Positions 7,956 through 17,839 are shown, counted from the stretch's first letter. The stretch: 64,000 nucleotides of DNA from a bacterium (GCA_030431515.1 JAUIIX010000007.1:30142-94141), one strand, 5' to 3'. Notes: generated by a model from the sequence alone, not told the origin. Program-made: numbers and translations.

Positions 7956-10139
7956 ATGATGAAATTTATTTTAATTTATTTTTTTCTAACTTATTTATGT
8001 CTTCCTAATGATTTAAGGCAAGTTCATTTAAATGATTTTACAAAAAATCAATTAATTAACGTCTATTCTCTTTGCGATTTGAGTAAAGAAAATATTCTAA
8101 AATCTTTAGATAGTAATAAAAACACTGAATGTGATTCATTTATGATTATTAATAAATATAATGATAGTTTACTTATTAATAAGATTGAACTAATTAGTCT
8201 TTTTCAAAATATTGAATTAGCTAATAAGGAATATGAATCAGCAGAAGTTATGGTAAGTTCAGAAAGAAGTAATTTAATATTAAGTTCATTAAATAACAAA
8301 GTGTTAAAAATCACAAACCAAAACTATTCAAACACATCAGATATTAGTAAAATATTAACTAATATCAATGGAGTTGCTATGATTTCAACCAGTCCTGGTA
8401 GTACAAAGCCAGTGATAAGGGGACTTTATGGGAATAGAATACTTACATTATTTAATGGACTTAAATTTGACAATCAGCAGTGGCAAGATGAACACGGAAT
8501 GAATTTGAATAAACTTGGTGTTGATTATGTTAATATAATTAAAGGACCAGCATCAATTATTTATGGTTCAGAAGCATTGGGTGGGATAATTGATATTGTG
8601 GATATTGGGAAGAATAAAATACCTAAATCAGAAAAATCTGTTTGTATGAATTTACATAGCAATACAGGTGGAGCTGAATTAGAATATAATAGTTCTAATT
8701 TATATAAAAACTCATGGTTTAATATTTTTACTTCGCTTATTTCGCATAGTGATTATAATGACGGAAATGGCAATCGAGTTCTTAATAGTAGATTTAGTAA
8801 TTTTAATTTCAAAACAAATTATGGATTTATAAAAAATAATTGGAAATCAGTTTACTTATTTAATTCTAATTATTCATTAAATGGTTTTATATTTAATGAT
8901 TATGAAAGTTTTACAAGTATTGATAATAGATGGTCAAAGTTAATGAACGGACCTCATCATATTGTCAATTTGAATAACTTTTCCAATTTGAACTCTATTC
9001 ATTTAGATAAATCGTCTTTAGATATTAATTATTCATTAAAGACAAATTATAGAGCTGAAAATGAAGGTGGTAATGAACTTAGTTTGAAAATGCTTCAATT
9101 AAGTTCTCAGATTCATTTGATTTATAATTATAAATTAGATGATATTTATTCATTTTTAATTTCTTCTAATAGTAATTTGTTGAAAAACACAAACTATGGA
9201 AAAAGAAAAATAATTCCTAACGCAATGGCTTTTGAATCTAATATAGCTGGGGTTTTAAAAGCAAACTTCAACTTTATAGTAGCTGAGCTTGGCATAAGCC
9301 AAGGATATTCTCAAATTAATTCTCTTTATACTAATGGAGTAAATTCTGAAGAAAAGGATTTAGATCCATTTTTTCAGAGGAGATATTTTAATAATATTAT
9401 GTTTGGATTTAATTATTTCAAAGATAATTTTAATTGTAATTATAATATCTCATCTGGGATTAGAGTACCAAATTTAGTTGAGCTATCTTCTAATGGATTG
9501 CACGAAGGAGTTTACGTTTATGAAATAGGCGACCCTAATTTAGAAAATGAAAAATCTATAAATAATAATTTAGATCTAAATTTTAATTTTGATAATTTTT
9601 CACTTAATGGTTCCTTATTTTTTAATAAAATAAAAAACTTCATTTATCTAAAAAGTAAAGATGGCGATTGGTTTGGTTTTCCAATTCAGGAGTTCATACA
9701 AAAAACTGCTAATTTATACGGAGGAGAACTCCAGTTGGAATGTAAGAATATTTTAAAAAACACTAATATTGTTCTTGCTTACTCCAACATAAGTGGTGTA
9801 TTTAAAGGTAATAGTTATCTTCCATTTATACCAGCAAATTCATTAAAATTTGAAGTAAAATTTACTAAAATTTTTAATGATAATTTTCTAATTAAGACAT
9901 ATTTGAAGGACAATTATGTCTTTGAACAAACTAAGTTCAGCTCTTACGAAAGCTATACTTCTTCATATAATTTAATAAATATTGGAATAGATTTTAATTG
10001 GGATAATAAATATCAAATTCAATTAAATTCTACAAATCTTTTAGATGTACAATATTTTGATAATTTATCCAGATTGAAGTATTTTGGCTATTACAATCAA
10101 GGAAGAGTTGTTACTTTAACATTTTTATACAATTATTAA
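7956..10139 (+). CDS. TonB-dependent outer membrane receptor
   Basis: 727 residues with an N-terminal signal (MMKFILIYFFLTYLCLP). A plug domain follows at about residues 110-210: DISKILTNINGVAMIS, GSTKPVIRGLYGNRILTLFNG, then VNIIKGPASIIYGSEALGGII, the last being the classic TonB-plug closing motif. The remaining ~500 residues are Asn/Tyr/Phe-rich beta-strands of a 22-strand barrel, ending in TLTFLYNY with a terminal aromatic. No carboxypeptidase-like or SusC-type N-terminal domain is present, so it resembles classical siderophore, metal or vitamin receptors; the ligand is unknown. It is flanked by a small exported protein and a lipoprotein, forming a probable three-gene uptake operon. Confidence 0.9.
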   Translation: MMKFILIYFFLTYLCLPNDLRQVHLNDFTKNQLINVYSLCDLSKENILKSLDSNKNTECDSFMIINKYNDSLLINKIELISLFQNIELANKEYESAEVMVSSERSNLILSSLNNKVLKITNQNYSNTSDISKILTNINGVAMISTSPGSTKPVIRGLYGNRILTLFNGLKFDNQQWQDEHGMNLNKLGVDYVNIIKGPASIIYGSEALGGIIDIVDIGKNKIPKSEKSVCMNLHSNTGGAELEYNSSNLYKNSWFNIFTSLISHSDYNDGNGNRVLNSRFSNFNFKTNYGFIKNNWKSVYLFNSNYSLNGFIFNDYESFTSIDNRWSKLMNGPHHIVNLNNFSNLNSIHLDKSSLDINYSLKTNYRAENEGGNELSLKMLQLSSQIHLIYNYKLDDIYSFLISSNSNLLKNTNYGKRKIIPNAMAFESNIAGVLKANFNFIVAELGISQGYSQINSLYTNGVNSEEKDLDPFFQRRYFNNIMFGFNYFKDNFNCNYNISSGIRVPNLVELSSNGLHEGVYVYEIGDPNLENEKSINNNLDLNFNFDNFSLNGSLFFNKIKNFIYLKSKDGDWFGFPIQEFIQKTANLYGGELQLECKNILKNTNIVLAYSNISGVFKGNSYLPFIPANSLKFEVKFTKIFNDNFLIKTYLKDNYVFEQTKFSSYESYTSSYNLINIGIDFNWDNKYQIQLNSTNLLDVQYFDNLSRLKYFGYYNQGRVVTLTFLYNY

Positions 10140-10151
10140 GGAAAAACAAAG

Positions 10152-10559
10152 ATGAAAAATCTAATTAAAATAGCATTATATGCAATATTATTATCTACTT
10201 TATTCGCTTGTGATAGTGAAGACGAATCTGATGAAATGTCAATTAATTTTGAAAATGAATCCGCTTATACCTTTGAAGATTCAAGTTTGGACTTAAATGA
10301 TACTTTAAGAGTAAAAATCGAAGCTGAGACCGAAAAATCATCAGACCCATTAATTAAGTTTTCAATAACTGAATCTATTAATGATGCAAAGCCAGTAACA
10401 ATTATTAACAATAAAATCAATACTTCTAAGTATGAATATATATTTGAGAAAGTATTGAGTGAAGGATTTGAGTCAGGTGATAATGTGCATTATGTATTTA
10501 CAATTTCAAATAAAGATGGGATTATAAAACAAAGAAAACTGAATATACTTATAAAGTAA
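10152..10559 (+). CDS. lipoprotein partner of the TonB receptor
   Basis: 135 residues. MKNLIKIALYAILLSTLFAC gives a lipoprotein signal with the cysteine at residue 20, followed by an acidic stretch (DSEDESDE) as is common for surface-exported Bacteroidota lipoproteins. The rest looks like a single Ig-like beta-sandwich. It begins 12 bases after the receptor stops and is followed by a strong terminator, so it closes that operon. Related loci carry a DUF4625-type lipoprotein in this position; this one lacks the histidine-rich features, so I do not assign it. Confidence 0.72.
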   Translation: MKNLIKIALYAILLSTLFACDSEDESDEMSINFENESAYTFEDSSLDLNDTLRVKIEAETEKSSDPLIKFSITESINDAKPVTIINNKINTSKYEYIFEKVLSEGFESGDNVHYVFTISNKDGIIKQRKLNILIK

Positions 10560-10567
10560 ATATTCAT

Positions 10568-10595
10568 GGGAGGCAATGCCTCCCTTTTTATTTTA
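10568..10595 (+). terminator. rho-independent terminator after the TonB receptor operon
   Basis: GGGAGGC and GCCTCCC form a 7-bp GC-rich stem with loop AAT (10568-10584), followed by TTTTTATTTT. It lies 8 bases after the lipoprotein stop. Confidence 0.85.
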
Positions 10596-10625
10596 AACTG
10601 CTATTTCAAAATATACTACAGTTAC

Positions 10626-10661
10626 AAAAAAAAGCTCTAAAATAAAATTAGAGCAATTTTT
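10626..10661 (-). terminator. terminator-like hairpin
   Basis: GCTCTAA / TTAGAGC (10634-10654) flanked by eight A on the left and AATTTTT on the right. It would work best for minus-strand transcription, but no minus-strand gene precedes it closely. The rest of 10600-10831 shows nothing. Confidence 0.5.
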
Positions 10662-10831
10662 AAATATTAAATAATATTTTTTTAAAATAATTTTTCTCGT
10701 TATATTGTGTTTTAAATATTTGTAACTTGTAAAAAATATTATAAAACTAAGTGAAGTTTAAAATTTAAAATTACATATTGAAGTATAAATAATAATTTAC
10801 AATATAGTAATAAAAGAGAAAACTAATTAAT

Positions 10832-12127
10832 TTGAAAGAAAATAATCGAATAGAATATAAAGTAGAACTAACACCAGAAGTTGATTTAGAAAAAGAAGTA
10901 ATAGCTTTTCTAAATTATGGTGAAGGTGGTTTAGTCTATATTGGTATAGATAAGATAGGAAATATTATTGGTGTACAAGATTCAGATTCTTTAATGTTAA
11001 AAATTAAAGATAGAATTAAGAATAATATTTCACCATCTGCAATGGGTTTGTTTGATGTAATATTAGAAGAAAAAGAAAATAAAGAGGTATTTAAAATAAT
11101 TATTGCCAGCGGAAGTGAAAAACCTTATTTTAAAAAGAAATTTGGAATGACTGAAAAAGGAAGTTATATTAGAATTGGTAGTGCTTCGGAACCTATGCCA
11201 CAAGCAATGATAGATAAACTATTCGCATCAAGAACAAAAAATTAAATAAGTAAGATAAAATCTCCAAGACAAGATTTATCCTTTGAGCTACTTCGTATTT
11301 ATTACCAAGAAAAGAGTAAACCTCTAAATAAACAATTCAAAAAAAATTTAGAACTTTTAAATGAAGATGGGTATTTGAATTATGTATCATATTTACTTTC
11401 TGATGAAAATAATTTTTCTGTAAAGGTGGCAAAGTATAAAGGATTGACACGTTCAATTTTAATTGAAAGTAATGAATATGGTTACTGTTCGTTAATAAAA
11501 TCAACAAAAAATGTATTAAATAAAATCGATATTGAGAATAAAACTAATTCAACTATTACTTCAAAAAATCGACATGATGAAAGGTTATGAAATGCCATCG
11601 CATTACGAGAAGCAATAATAAATGCATTTGTGCATAGTGATTTTACAAAAGAAGTACCTCCAAAATTTGAAATATTTGATGATAGAATAGAAATTACATC
11701 TACGGGTTCACTTCCTGACGGATTAAGTCAAGATGAGTTTTTTGAAGGTTATTCTATACCACGAAATAAGGAAATAATGAGAGTATTCAAAGACCTAGAG
11801 TTAGTGGAGCAATTAGGTTCAGGTATTCCAAGAATATTAGATACTTATGATAAAAATTGTTTCAATTTCACTGAAAACTTTTTGCGAATGACTTTTATGA
11901 AGGGTGGTCAAGAGGGTGGTCAAGAAGGTGGTCAGAAATTTAAATTAACAGATAGGCAAACAGAAGTTTTAAATATCATAATAATAAATCCAAAAATCTC
12001 ACGAAGAGAATTATCAGTAAAGTTAAAAATTAATGAATCTGCTATACAAAAGCATCTCAATGCCTTAAAAAAGAAAAAGAAAATAATAAGAGATGGAGAA
12101 ACAACTGGTAAATGGATAATACTATGA
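10832..12127 (+). pseudogene. AlbA_2 / RecG-like ATP-binding regulator, interrupted by two in-frame stops
   Basis: One continuous frame of 432 codons is broken by TAA at 11243-11245 and TGA at 11588-11590, with no frameshift. Domain order: AlbA_2 (EYKVELTP, LNYGEGGLVYIGID, YIRIGSASEPM), then IKSPRQDLSFE, then a HATPase_c_4-type region (NAIALREAIINAFVHSDF, PPKFEIFDDRIEITSTGSLP, FKDLELVEQLGSGIPRI), a GGQE x3 linker and a winged helix (LTDRQTEVLNIIIIN...). The family normally reads Trp where the TGA stands. The start is TTG directly after a stop, so the start is degraded too. The protein parts are well preserved, so inactivation looks recent. The C-terminal 165 residues might still be made from a later start. 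Confidence 0.85.
11904..11939 (+). repeat. three 12-base tandem units encoding GGQ(E)
   Basis: GGTGGTCAAGAG, GGTGGTCAAGAA and GGTGGTCAGAAA follow each other in frame and encode the flexible Gly-Gly-Gln linker before the winged helix. The unit could expand or contract by slippage. Confidence 0.8.
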
Positions 12128-12204
12128 TAAATTTATTTGATATCAGCCAAATACAATAACAGTAACAATAAAATCAATAATATCCATTTTATTAATAAAA
12201 AAGC

Positions 12205-12458
12205 TTTCAATTTCACTGAAAACTTTTTACGAATAACTTTTATGAAGGGTGGTCAAGTTACCGAACAAGTTTAAAATTGATTAAAATAATAGAGAAGAAA
12301 GAATATTCAAATGTAGAACTAATGTAACTTGTTGAAATAAAGCATAAACCTACATTTTATACAACTATTTACAACCTGCTATTGAATTTGAATTGATTGA
12401 CTTTATAATACCGAATAAACCAAATAGTAGTAAACAGAAATATAACTTACAGAGTTAA
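12205..12458 (+). pseudogene. shattered 3' end of a second AlbA_2/RecG-like gene
   Basis: Bases 12205-12257 repeat 11860-11912 of the preceding pseudogene with two mismatches (FNFTENFLR-x-TFMKGGQ). The sequence then diverges into the other known tail of this family, spread over shifted frames: VTEQV, KLIKIIEKKEYSNVELM, a stop, LVEIKHKPTF, then LYNYLQPAIEFELIDFIIP and NKPNSSKQKYNLQS. At least two frame changes and one stop are needed to read it. So a second, non-identical relative once lay here or recombined into the first. The rest of 12128-12520 holds nothing else recognisable. Confidence 0.75.
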
Positions 12459-12516
12459 GTAAAAATTACAAATAATATCTACCCATTTTAAATTCCTTTA
12501 TATAAAAACAACATTA

Positions 12517-12544
12517 CAAAAAAAGCCCTAACATCAGTCAGGGC
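12517..12544 (-). terminator. terminator after the transaldolase-like gene
   Basis: Stem GCCCTAACA / AGTCAGGGC-type hairpin at 12525-12544 with seven T on the minus strand after it (12518-12524). It lies 35 bases past the stop of the minus-strand aldolase gene. Confidence 0.8.
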
Positions 12545-12579
12545 AATTTAAAAATTCAGAAAGATAAAATATAATCTAA

Positions 12580-13245
12580 TTACTTACCAGCTTTTGCTGC
12601 TTTCATTTTTTCATAATCAGCTACAAATGCTGCAACACCAGAATCAGTTAGTGGATGCTTTAAAGATTGCATTAGCACATTGTAAGGTACTGTTGAAATA
12701 TGAGCTCCGCTACGTGCTGCATCTAAAAGGTGCATTGGGTGGCGAATCGAAGCCGCAATGATTGAAGAATCATACTCGTTTACATTCCAAATCTCGCAAA
12801 TATCGTCTAATACGTCTGATGAATTCATTCCGATATCGTCTAATCTACCCATAAATACAGAAACATAAGTCGCACCGGCATTATTAGCAGCAATTGCTTG
12901 TGTTGGAGAAAATACTAATGTTACATTAGTAGGTATTCCACGCTTTGCAAGTTCGCTTACAGCTCCTAAGCCAGATGGTAACATAGGTATTTTGATTGTT
13001 GCTTCAGGAAACCATGATAAAATATCTTCAGCTTCTTTTAGCATCTCGTCAGTTTTCAAAGAGTTAACTTCTACTGATAAATGTCCACCAACAGTTGCAT
13101 ATATTTCTTTGATAATATCCTTTACATCTTTTTTAGGGTCTTCTTTCGCTAATAAAGAGGGGTTAGTAGTAACTCCAGATATAAAACCATAAGATGCACA
13201 TTCTCTAATATGACTTAGATTTGCTGTATCGATATATAATTCCAT
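12580..13245 (-). CDS. fsa: transaldolase-like / fructose-6-phosphate aldolase family protein
   Basis: 221 residues, the short TalC/FSA type. MELYIDTANLSHIRE and SGVTTNPSLL open the TIM barrel; the Schiff-base lysine is K85 in TIKIPM, the same number as in E. coli FsaA; IPTNVTLVFSPTQA and AASIRHP follow. Members act as transaldolase (pentose phosphate pathway) or as fructose-6-phosphate aldolase; I cannot separate the two here, since SVFMGRLDD stands where FSA has a tyrosine-containing SPYVGR. The C-terminal tail AAKAGK is short. Single gene, terminator downstream, regulator gene upstream on the same strand but 68 bases away. Confidence 0.88.
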   Translation of the reverse strand: MELYIDTANLSHIRECASYGFISGVTTNPSLLAKEDPKKDVKDIIKEIYATVGGHLSVEVNSLKTDEMLKEAEDILSWFPEATIKIPMLPSGLGAVSELAKRGIPTNVTLVFSPTQAIAANNAGATYVSVFMGRLDDIGMNSSDVLDDICEIWNVNEYDSSIIAASIRHPMHLLDAARSGAHISTVPYNVLMQSLKHPLTDSGVAAFVADYEKMKAAKAGK

Positions 13246-13313
13246 TTGTTTTCCCAGTTTGATTTTTATAATTTACAAAATTACTAAATTCTAACAAATT
13301 TACAATTAGTGTT

Positions 13314-14081
13314 TTATATTAAATTCTCATCTGCATAATATTTCATTGCATTATATAAGAATTTAGCAAATTCTGGATTTTCTTCCTCACCGATTTTTGT
13401 ATATCGGCTGTCGTCTATGTATAGTTTTCCTAATCCTAGATACTTATCTTTATCTATCTTTTGATAATCCTTTATTCCCCAGAATATTTTAATCATTTTG
13501 TAATGTTCCTTCATTAATTTTTGAACTTCCATTGATTTAGGAATTTCATTAGAAATTTTAGATAATTGAATCCAAAGAGTATTAAAATCTTGTTTAAGTT
13601 TTGTAAAATCTTTCTTATCCATCTTAATTAAAGACTTTTCAGATTTTAATACCTCATCTTCCCAATTCCAAAGAGCTTCTTCTCTGTATTCTTTAGCTTC
13701 TTGGTGGTTAAATCCTTCGTATAATTCATCTATATTCATACTATTACCTTTTTTTAAATTTTTAATTGTATTTTCTACTGTTTTAATTATTCTTTCAAGT
13801 TTTGTTTTTTGAGAATATAAAATCTCCTTTTGAGTTTGAAAAGATTTGACAGGGTCAAAGTCATCATCATCTAAAATTAATTTTATATCTTTTAGTTTAA
13901 AACCTAATTCCTTATAAAATAGAATATGCTGAAGTTTTAGTAAATCTTCTTCATTATAATACCTATATTTAGATTCTCTAATTTCCGTTGGTAATAACAA
14001 TTCTATTTGCTCATAATATCTTAAAGTTCTAACACTTACGCCAGATTTTTTGGCTAAATAACCGATTTGATATAGTAACAT
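13314..14081 (-). CDS. MerR-family regulator with TipA-like C-terminal domain
   Basis: 255 residues. The N-terminal 70 are a MerR winged helix (YQIGYLAKKSGVSVRTLRYY, LQHILFYKELGFKLKDIKLIL), followed by a long coiled coil to about residue 110. The C-terminal ~140 residues, starting MNIDELYEGFNHQEAKEYREEA, resemble the TipAS ligand-binding domain, which in Streptomyces TipA binds thiopeptide antibiotics and in relatives senses diverse hydrophobic drugs. Effector unknown. The promoter just upstream has MerR-type architecture, so the gene is probably self-activated. No transporter is beside it. Confidence 0.88.
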   Translation of the reverse strand: MLLYQIGYLAKKSGVSVRTLRYYEQIELLLPTEIRESKYRYYNEEDLLKLQHILFYKELGFKLKDIKLILDDDDFDPVKSFQTQKEILYSQKTKLERIIKTVENTIKNLKKGNSMNIDELYEGFNHQEAKEYREEALWNWEDEVLKSEKSLIKMDKKDFTKLKQDFNTLWIQLSKISNEIPKSMEVQKLMKEHYKMIKIFWGIKDYQKIDKDKYLGLGKLYIDDSRYTKIGEEENPEFAKFLYNAMKYYADENLI

Positions 14082-14109
14082 ATTTAATTCCTGTTAAATA
14101 ATAATTAAA

Positions 14110-14140
14110 AATATAGGATATGACGATAGGTAAGTGTCAA
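14110..14140 (-). promoter_or_regulatory. MerR-type promoter with 19-bp spacer for the TipA-like gene
   Basis: On the minus strand TTGACA (14135-14140) and TATATT (14110-14115) are exactly 19 bases apart, the stretched spacing that MerR proteins correct by twisting DNA. The spacer holds CTTACC...; GACACTTACC-like sequences are typical of TipA/BmrR operators. The -10 end lies about 29 bases before the start codon. Confidence 0.7.
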
Positions 14141-14359
14141 GTTTTTTATAAATTTTTTTTCAAAAAGTTCTATTTATTACTGATTAAAACATTGGAATTT
14201 GCAATTATTTTTCTATATAACTAATATAAATAAAGATAATAGAAAGTAAAAAAATAATTAAAATATTGTAAAATTAAAATCTTATAGTTAAATTGCGAAC
14301 TTATTTTTTGAATTTAGAAAATATAATTAACTAATTTTTTCAGTAAACATTGTTGTATA

Positions 14360-16531
14360 ATGAATCAAATTATATATCTTATTCCTGTATGTGGTGTTAT
14401 AGCCCTGCTATTCACCTTTATAAAATCTGCTTGGGTATCAAAACAAGACCCAGGTAGTGAGAAGATGCAAAACATCGCTAAGTTTATAGCTGATGGTGCA
14501 ATGGCATTTTTAAGAGCTGAGTATAAAGTTCTTTCTTTCTTCGTAATTGCTGTAGCAATATTACTTGCTTGGCAAGGTAGCTCACAAGGTGATAGTTCAT
14601 CACCATTAGTAGCACTTTCATTTGTTGCTGGTGCATTAAGTTCAGCATTAGCTGGATTTATTGGTATGAAAGTAGCAACAAAAGCAAATGTAAGAACTAC
14701 AAATGCTGCAATCACTGGTTTAAATAAAGCTCTTGCAGTTGCTTTCACAGGTGGTTCTGTAATGGGAATGGGTGTAGTTGGATTAGGTGTTCTTGGTCTA
14801 TCTTTACTTTTCTTATTATATTCAAATTTATTCGGATTTGAATCTATTGAAAATATTAATCAAGTAATTACAGTTATAACTGGTTTCTCTTTCGGTGCTT
14901 CATCAATCGCTCTTTTTGCAAGAGTTGGTGGTGGTATCTATACTAAAGCAGCAGACGTTGGAGCTGATTTAGTAGGTAAAGTAGAAGCAGGTATTCCTGA
15001 AGATCACCCATTAAATCCTGCAACTATTGCAGATAATGTTGGTGATAACGTAGGTGATGTAGCCGGTATGGGTGCAGATTTATTTGAATCTTATGTTGGT
15101 TCGATTATCGGTACTATGGTATTAGGTGCTGCATTCTTTACTACATTTGACGCATTAGACTTACCATTCGGTGCTATTTCAGCGGTAATTTTACCATTGA
15201 TGTTAGCCGCTATTGGTATTTTAGTTTCAATTTTTGGAACTTTCTTTGTGAAAGTAAAAGAAGGTGGCGATCCACAAACTGCACTTAATATTGGTGAGTT
15301 TGGAGCTGCTGGAGTAATGGTTTTAATTAGTTATTTTATAATTGATTGGATGTTACCAAGCACTTGGTCTTTCGATGGTAAGGATTATACTTCATTAGGT
15401 GTTTTTGTGGCAACTATAGCTGGATTAGTTTCAGGTGTTGCTATTGGTAAAGTAACTGAATATTACACAGGGACAGGAACTCCTCCAGTATTAAAAATAG
15501 CAAAACAATCATTGACTGGTGCAGCTACAAACATAATCGCAGGTGTTGGAGTTGGTATGATGTCAACTGCAATTCCAATTATATTAATTGCTGCAGCTAT
15601 TATGGTTGCATTTGATTTTGCTGGATTATATGGTATTGCAATAGCAGCTGTTGGTATGTTATCAACAACTGGTATCCAATTAGCAGTTGATGCTTACGGA
15701 CCAATTTCTGATAATGCTGGTGGTATTGCTGAAATGAGTGAATTACCTAAAGAAGTAAGACAAAGAACAGATAAATTAGATGCAGTTGGTAATACTACTG
15801 CTGCTATTGGTAAAGGATTTGCAATTGGTTCTGCTGCATTAACAGCATTAGCATTATTTGCAGCATTTATGCAACAAGCTGGTATTATCTCTATTGACGT
15901 TTCTAATCCAACTGTTATGGCTGGTCTATTAGTTGGTGCAATGCTTCCTTATGTATTCTCAGCATTAGCTATGGATGCTGTAGGACGTGCAGCAATGGCA
16001 ATGATTCAAGAAGTAAGAAGACAATTCAAAGATATTCCTGCTTTAAAAGCAGCTCTTGAAATAATGAGAACCAAAGGAGATGATTCTTCTAAATGGTCTG
16101 ATGCTGATAGAAAAACTTATGATGCAGCAGAAGGAAAAGCTGAATACGCTAAATGTGTTGAAATTTCAACTAAAGCATCAATCAAAGAAATGATGTTACC
16201 TGGTTTATTAGCAGTTGCTGCTCCAGTTGTAGTTGGATTTGTATTCGGTGCAGAAACATTAGGTGGATTATTAGCTGGTGTTACTGTATCAGGTGTATTA
16301 CTTGCAATCTTCCAATCAAATGCAGGTGGTGCATGGGATAACGCTAAGAAAATGTTTGAAGAAGGTGTTGAGATTGATGGAACTGTATATAAAAAAGGTA
16401 GTGAAGCTCACAAAGCTGCAGTTACTGGTGATACAGTAGGTGATCCATTTAAAGATACATCTGGACCTTCAATTAATATCTTAATTAAATTAATGTCAGT
16501 AGTTGCATTAGTAATCGCAACAGCAATATAA
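14360..16531 (+). CDS. hppA: membrane-bound ion-pumping pyrophosphatase (K+-dependent type)
   Basis: 723 residues with about 16 membrane helices. It couples pyrophosphate hydrolysis to H+ and/or Na+ export. The pyrophosphate site motifs are intact: [38 protein letters not shown] region, [14 protein letters not shown] and [14 protein letters not shown]. The alanine in [10 protein letters not shown] (where K+-independent enzymes have Lys) marks the K+-stimulated subfamily; whether it pumps Na+ or H+ cannot be read with certainty. Codon use is smooth and gene-like. Single gene with its own terminator. Confidence 0.95.
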   Translation: MNQIIYLIPVCGVIALLFTFIKSAWVSKQDPGSEKMQNIAKFIADGAMAFLRAEYKVLSFFVIAVAILLAWQGSSQGDSSSPLVALSFVAGALSSALAGFIGMKVATKANVRTTNAAITGLNKALAVAFTGGSVMGMGVVGLGVLGLSLLFLLYSNLFGFESIENINQVITVITGFSFGASSIALFARVGGGIYTKAADVGADLVGKVEAGIPEDHPLNPATIADNVGDNVGDVAGMGADLFESYVGSIIGTMVLGAAFFTTFDALDLPFGAISAVILPLMLAAIGILVSIFGTFFVKVKEGGDPQTALNIGEFGAAGVMVLISYFIIDWMLPSTWSFDGKDYTSLGVFVATIAGLVSGVAIGKVTEYYTGTGTPPVLKIAKQSLTGAATNIIAGVGVGMMSTAIPIILIAAAIMVAFDFAGLYGIAIAAVGMLSTTGIQLAVDAYGPISDNAGGIAEMSELPKEVRQRTDKLDAVGNTTAAIGKGFAIGSAALTALALFAAFMQQAGIISIDVSNPTVMAGLLVGAMLPYVFSALAMDAVGRAAMAMIQEVRRQFKDIPALKAALEIMRTKGDDSSKWSDADRKTYDAAEGKAEYAKCVEISTKASIKEMMLPGLLAVAAPVVVGFVFGAETLGGLLAGVTVSGVLLAIFQSNAGGAWDNAKKMFEEGVEIDGTVYKKGSEAHKAAVTGDTVGDPFKDTSGPSINILIKLMSVVALVIATAI

Positions 16532-16557
16532 TTTTTAGATATTTTTTATTTCTATTT

Positions 16558-16586
16558 AAAGCCGGCTTTTAGTCGGCTTTTTTTTA
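16558..16586 (+). terminator. terminator after hppA
   Basis: AAAGCCG / CGGCTTT stem (16558-16580) followed by a run of eight T. It is 27 bases after the hppA stop. Confidence 0.85.
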
Positions 16587-16651
16587 TGCTCAAAACATAT
16601 CAAGTACTTAGTCGTAATAGTTATTATTTATATTACAATCTTGAGATTAAT

Positions 16652-17839
16652 ATGAAATATCTATCATTCTTATTCTTGCTGCTTCTTAGTTTCTCAATTT
16701 CTAATTCTAAAGAAAGTATTTTTGAATTTGAAAAGGATAATCACCATTATTTTTTATCAAAAACATCATGTGACGAGAAATATTTTTACCTAACAGAAGA
16801 TGTCTTCAAAATACCATGTAAGATTAGATTTTTTAGATTAGATTTTGAGAATAATAAATTAGACTCTTTTTATGTAGATGTTCCTTTAATTAAAGGTGTA
16901 ACTTGTAATGTACAAGCAACTTCTATTAAAGATTTTATATTCAGAGATAATAAACTGTATTTATTATTATATTTTAATTTATTAATATTTGATAATATTA
17001 ATGGCGAATATGTATTTAGATATGACTATAATTTATCAGAAATGTATATTAGAAATTATCCTGCATTTAGTGAAAGGTTAGTTGTTGAAAACGATACAAT
17101 CGTAGGACTTTATGATTCCTATCAATCTCGACTAAGAGAGAGCAATGGTGTTTTTACTTGGAAAATAAGTCCAAATAATAATAATATAATTGACACAACT
17201 TTTATTCCAATTGATACTAATTTCATCCCAAACGTAAAAGGATTCAAGTGGACTCAAATCCAACCCAAAACAATAATAGATTACCACAAAGGGCAATTTG
17301 TTTACTCTGATATAGAAGACGATAAAATATATTTATTCAAAGATAAAGACGATGTATCAAAAATAGATTTGAATATATTTGATAATGCTTCTGATATAAA
17401 ATCAGATGAATTAAATATGTTTGGCAAAACTTATGAAAGCACGGATGATGAAGGGGACTTCATACATCCACAAGTCTTTTATGATATGAAGAAAAGAACA
17501 AAAGATGAAACTTTTTTGGTTCATAATGTCTCTTTTTTAAATGAAGATAATATCTTAGTAGTTTACTCTATTCCTAAAAAAAACGACACAGAAACAATAC
17601 ATTTATTTAATTATTGTCTTGTAAGGAAAAAAGGAGAAGACTGGATAGTTAAAGATAAGATAAATCCAGAACTTTTATTAGGAGATAATAAATTAGAAAA
17701 TAAAGATCATTATGGTAATAATTATAAAATATCCAATGGCAAATTAATTTCCTTTCATTCACCAAATTACAAAAACAAACTAATCCCAAATTTCATTAGA
17801 ATTGAAGATATAAATGATGTTCTAAATAGGATAAGGTGA
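16652..17839 (+). CDS. secreted protein of unknown function
   Basis: 395 residues from the ATG at 16652, chosen because MKYLSFLFLLLLSFSISNS is a clean signal peptide; the 22 codons upstream in frame overlap the hppA terminator region. The mature part is rich in Asp, Asn and aromatic residues and alternates short beta-like segments (e.g. LRESNGVFTWKISP, KGQFVYSDIEDDKIYLF), suggesting a propeller or other all-beta fold, but I recognise no family. There is no C-terminal T9SS domain. Its last ~85 bases are repeated at 19155-19251, see there. Confidence 0.65.
   Translation: MKYLSFLFLLLLSFSISNSKESIFEFEKDNHHYFLSKTSCDEKYFYLTEDVFKIPCKIRFFRLDFENNKLDSFYVDVPLIKGVTCNVQATSIKDFIFRDNKLYLLLYFNLLIFDNINGEYVFRYDYNLSEMYIRNYPAFSERLVVENDTIVGLYDSYQSRLRESNGVFTWKISPNNNNIIDTTFIPIDTNFIPNVKGFKWTQIQPKTIIDYHKGQFVYSDIEDDKIYLFKDKDDVSKIDLNIFDNASDIKSDELNMFGKTYESTDDEGDFIHPQVFYDMKKRTKDETFLVHNVSFLNEDNILVVYSIPKKNDTETIHLFNYCLVRKKGEDWIVKDKINPELLLGDNKLENKDHYGNNYKISNGKLISFHSPNYKNKLIPNFIRIEDINDVLNRIR
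17752..17836 (+). repeat. direct repeat, copy A (3' end of the secreted-protein gene)
   Basis: From ATTAATTTCCTTTCATTCACC to AAATAGGATAAGGT. The same ~85 bases recur at 19157-19248 region with roughly nine mismatches. The two copies bracket the AlkD-like and SRPBCC genes. Confidence 0.8.

Noticed and set aside
11588..11590. TGA read as Trp or selenocysteine (recoding) in the AlbA_2-like gene
   Set aside because: Other genes in the window use TGA as stop, a second stop (TAA) breaks the same frame, and no recoding hairpin is evident.
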